Assembly (NCBI GenBank): GCA_016297695.1
Contig: JAEDGC010000082.1
Span: 1-5,821, forward strand
Source: Bacilli bacterium
Lineage (GTDB): Bacteria; Bacillota_I; Bacilli_A; RF39; UBA660
Direction of reading: 5' to 3'
DNA: 5,821 nt
Part shown: positions 5,548 through 5,821 of the stretch, one piece after another
Layout of the letters: every line of letters begins with the position of its first letter
Numbering within the stretch: position 1 is the stretch's first letter
The notes under the pieces: model-generated
Seen by the model: only the letters and a program-made list of their open reading frames with translations
The model's database searches: none
What the model was told of the DNA's origin: nothing
Position numbers and translations under genes: made by a program

Positions 5548-5573
5548 AGTATATATATTAAAAAGCTCTCGAG
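5548..5573 (-). promoter_or_regulatory. Candidate promoter of the replication cluster, CTCGAG-proximal copy
   Basis: CTCGAG (5568-5573) replaces the usual -35 and a TATACT box (5548-5553) follows 14 nt downstream on the minus strand. Transcription would start near 5541, giving a leader of about 95 nt that contains the 5476-5508 hairpin. The CTCGAG could be an operator covering the -35 or an activator site. The evidence is the same spacing at 5663-5688. Confidence 0.45.
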
Positions 5574-5620
5574 AAAACTTAAACTTTTCTATTTATCATT
5601 AAAAATTAGTTTTTATTATT

Positions 5621-5641
5621 CTCGAGAATCAATCATCATAA
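5621..5641 (+). repeat. 21-bp direct repeat containing CTCGAG, copy 1
   Basis: Identical to 5683-5703. It begins CTCGAGAATCAATCATCATA and one further A. Both copies point the same way, 62 bp apart. Placement upstream of a replication-type gene suggests an iteron or regulator site. It also contains TTGATT on the minus strand, a possible weak -35. Confidence 0.7.
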
Positions 5642-5662
5642 TAAAATAGTAAATTATTCTAT

Positions 5663-5688
5663 AGTATAGTTATCTAATATATCTCGAG
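5663..5688 (-). promoter_or_regulatory. Candidate promoter of the replication cluster, distal copy
   Basis: On the minus strand CTCGAG (5683-5688) is followed after 14 nt by TATACT (5663-5668), the same arrangement as at 5548-5573. The CTCGAG is part of the second 21-bp direct repeat. One or both of these promoters could serve the replication gene. No consensus -35 is present at the proper distance. Confidence 0.4.
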
Positions 5689-5703
5689 AATCAATCATCA
5701 TAA
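5683..5703 (+). repeat. 21-bp direct repeat containing CTCGAG, copy 2
   Basis: Perfect copy of 5621-5641. The flanks are similar in composition but not identical, so the conserved core is limited to these 21 bases, which suggests selection on a binding site and not a recent larger duplication. Confidence 0.7.
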
Positions 5704-5735
5704 ATAAATCATAAACTATACTTTATTAATTTAAA

Positions 5736-5780
5736 TGGTACACTATACTAAACAAAACATATATTTAGTTTAATGTACCA
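5736..5780. repeat. Interrupted 17-bp inverted repeat
   Basis: Left arm 5736-5752 (TGGTACACTATACTAAA) and right arm 5764-5780 (TTTAGTTTAATGTACCA) pair at 15 of 17 positions around an 11-base spacer. No T-tract terminator follows. The perfect TGGTACA/TGTACCA ends could be operator halves, and the whole could extrude as a cruciform. It is a candidate origin hairpin or binding site upstream of the replication gene. Confidence 0.55.
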
Positions 5781-5821
5781 TTAATGTAATATAAAAAATA
5801 AACTTATCTTATTTAATTTTA

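Larger units (their letters stand above)
5453..5821. other. Repeat-rich non-coding region: control region and possible origin
   Basis: About 370 bases of very AT-rich sequence without a credible gene. It holds three TCTCGAGA-type palindromes, a pair of 21-bp direct repeats, a 17-bp interrupted dyad, three copies of ACTATACT in either orientation, and a hairpin with a T-tract. Repeats plus AT-rich DNA next to a replication-type gene are typical of plasmid and phage origins, but no DnaA-box cluster is recognised, so origin function is inference. Confidence 0.5.

Noticed and set aside
5621..5703. CRISPR array
   Set aside because: Only two repeat copies, with no further regular units, and no cas-like gene in the window.

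Overview
The window is a low-GC (about 30% by eye) stretch of bacterial DNA in which every convincing gene lies on the minus strand, so it is read right to left. It looks like part of a plasmid, phage or integrated element. The reasons are a replication-protein-like gene with a repeat-rich region in front of it, a solitary adenine DNA methyltransferase, a run of small genes of unknown family, and dense palindromic control sites. Two near-consensus sigma-70 promoters (TTGATA, 16 bp, TATAAT) point to a bacterial host. No gene has a clear Shine-Dalgarno sequence; start codons sit behind A/T-rich leaders. The host cannot be named from the window.

Right end (about 5453-5821) is a 370-base non-coding region rich in repeats. 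It has three TCTCGAGA palindromes (two inside 21-bp direct repeats), a long interrupted dyad, repeated ACTATACT words and a hairpin followed by a T-tract on the plus strand. It combines the control region of the gene that follows and possibly the origin. Two of the palindromes lie at one fixed distance upstream of a TATACT box facing that gene.

The left-going cluster 5446-2402 encodes a 514-residue protein with a winged-helix-like N-terminal part and a C-terminal part resembling the palm of family A DNA polymerases (probable replication protein), a 60-residue orphan, and two paralogous proteins of unknown function (273 and 144 residues). The paralogues share a 66-residue module, present twice in the first and once in the second.

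Left part: an adenine-N6 DNA methyltransferase (583-2250) and a 105-residue protein (72-389) each have their own promoter. The two promoter regions are copies of one module: a perfect 43-bp match covering -35 to beyond +1, tandem 11-bp TCGATRGGGG repeats upstream, and an oppositely oriented ATCGATAGGGAG at the start point, 50 bp from the first upstream site in both. All seven ATCGAT hexamers of the window lie in these two regions. The two genes therefore appear to be a small regulon under one DNA-binding protein that is not recognisable here. The replication cluster has a different palindrome family (CTCGAG). This two-code regulatory layout, and the paralogous unknown proteins, are the most interesting content.
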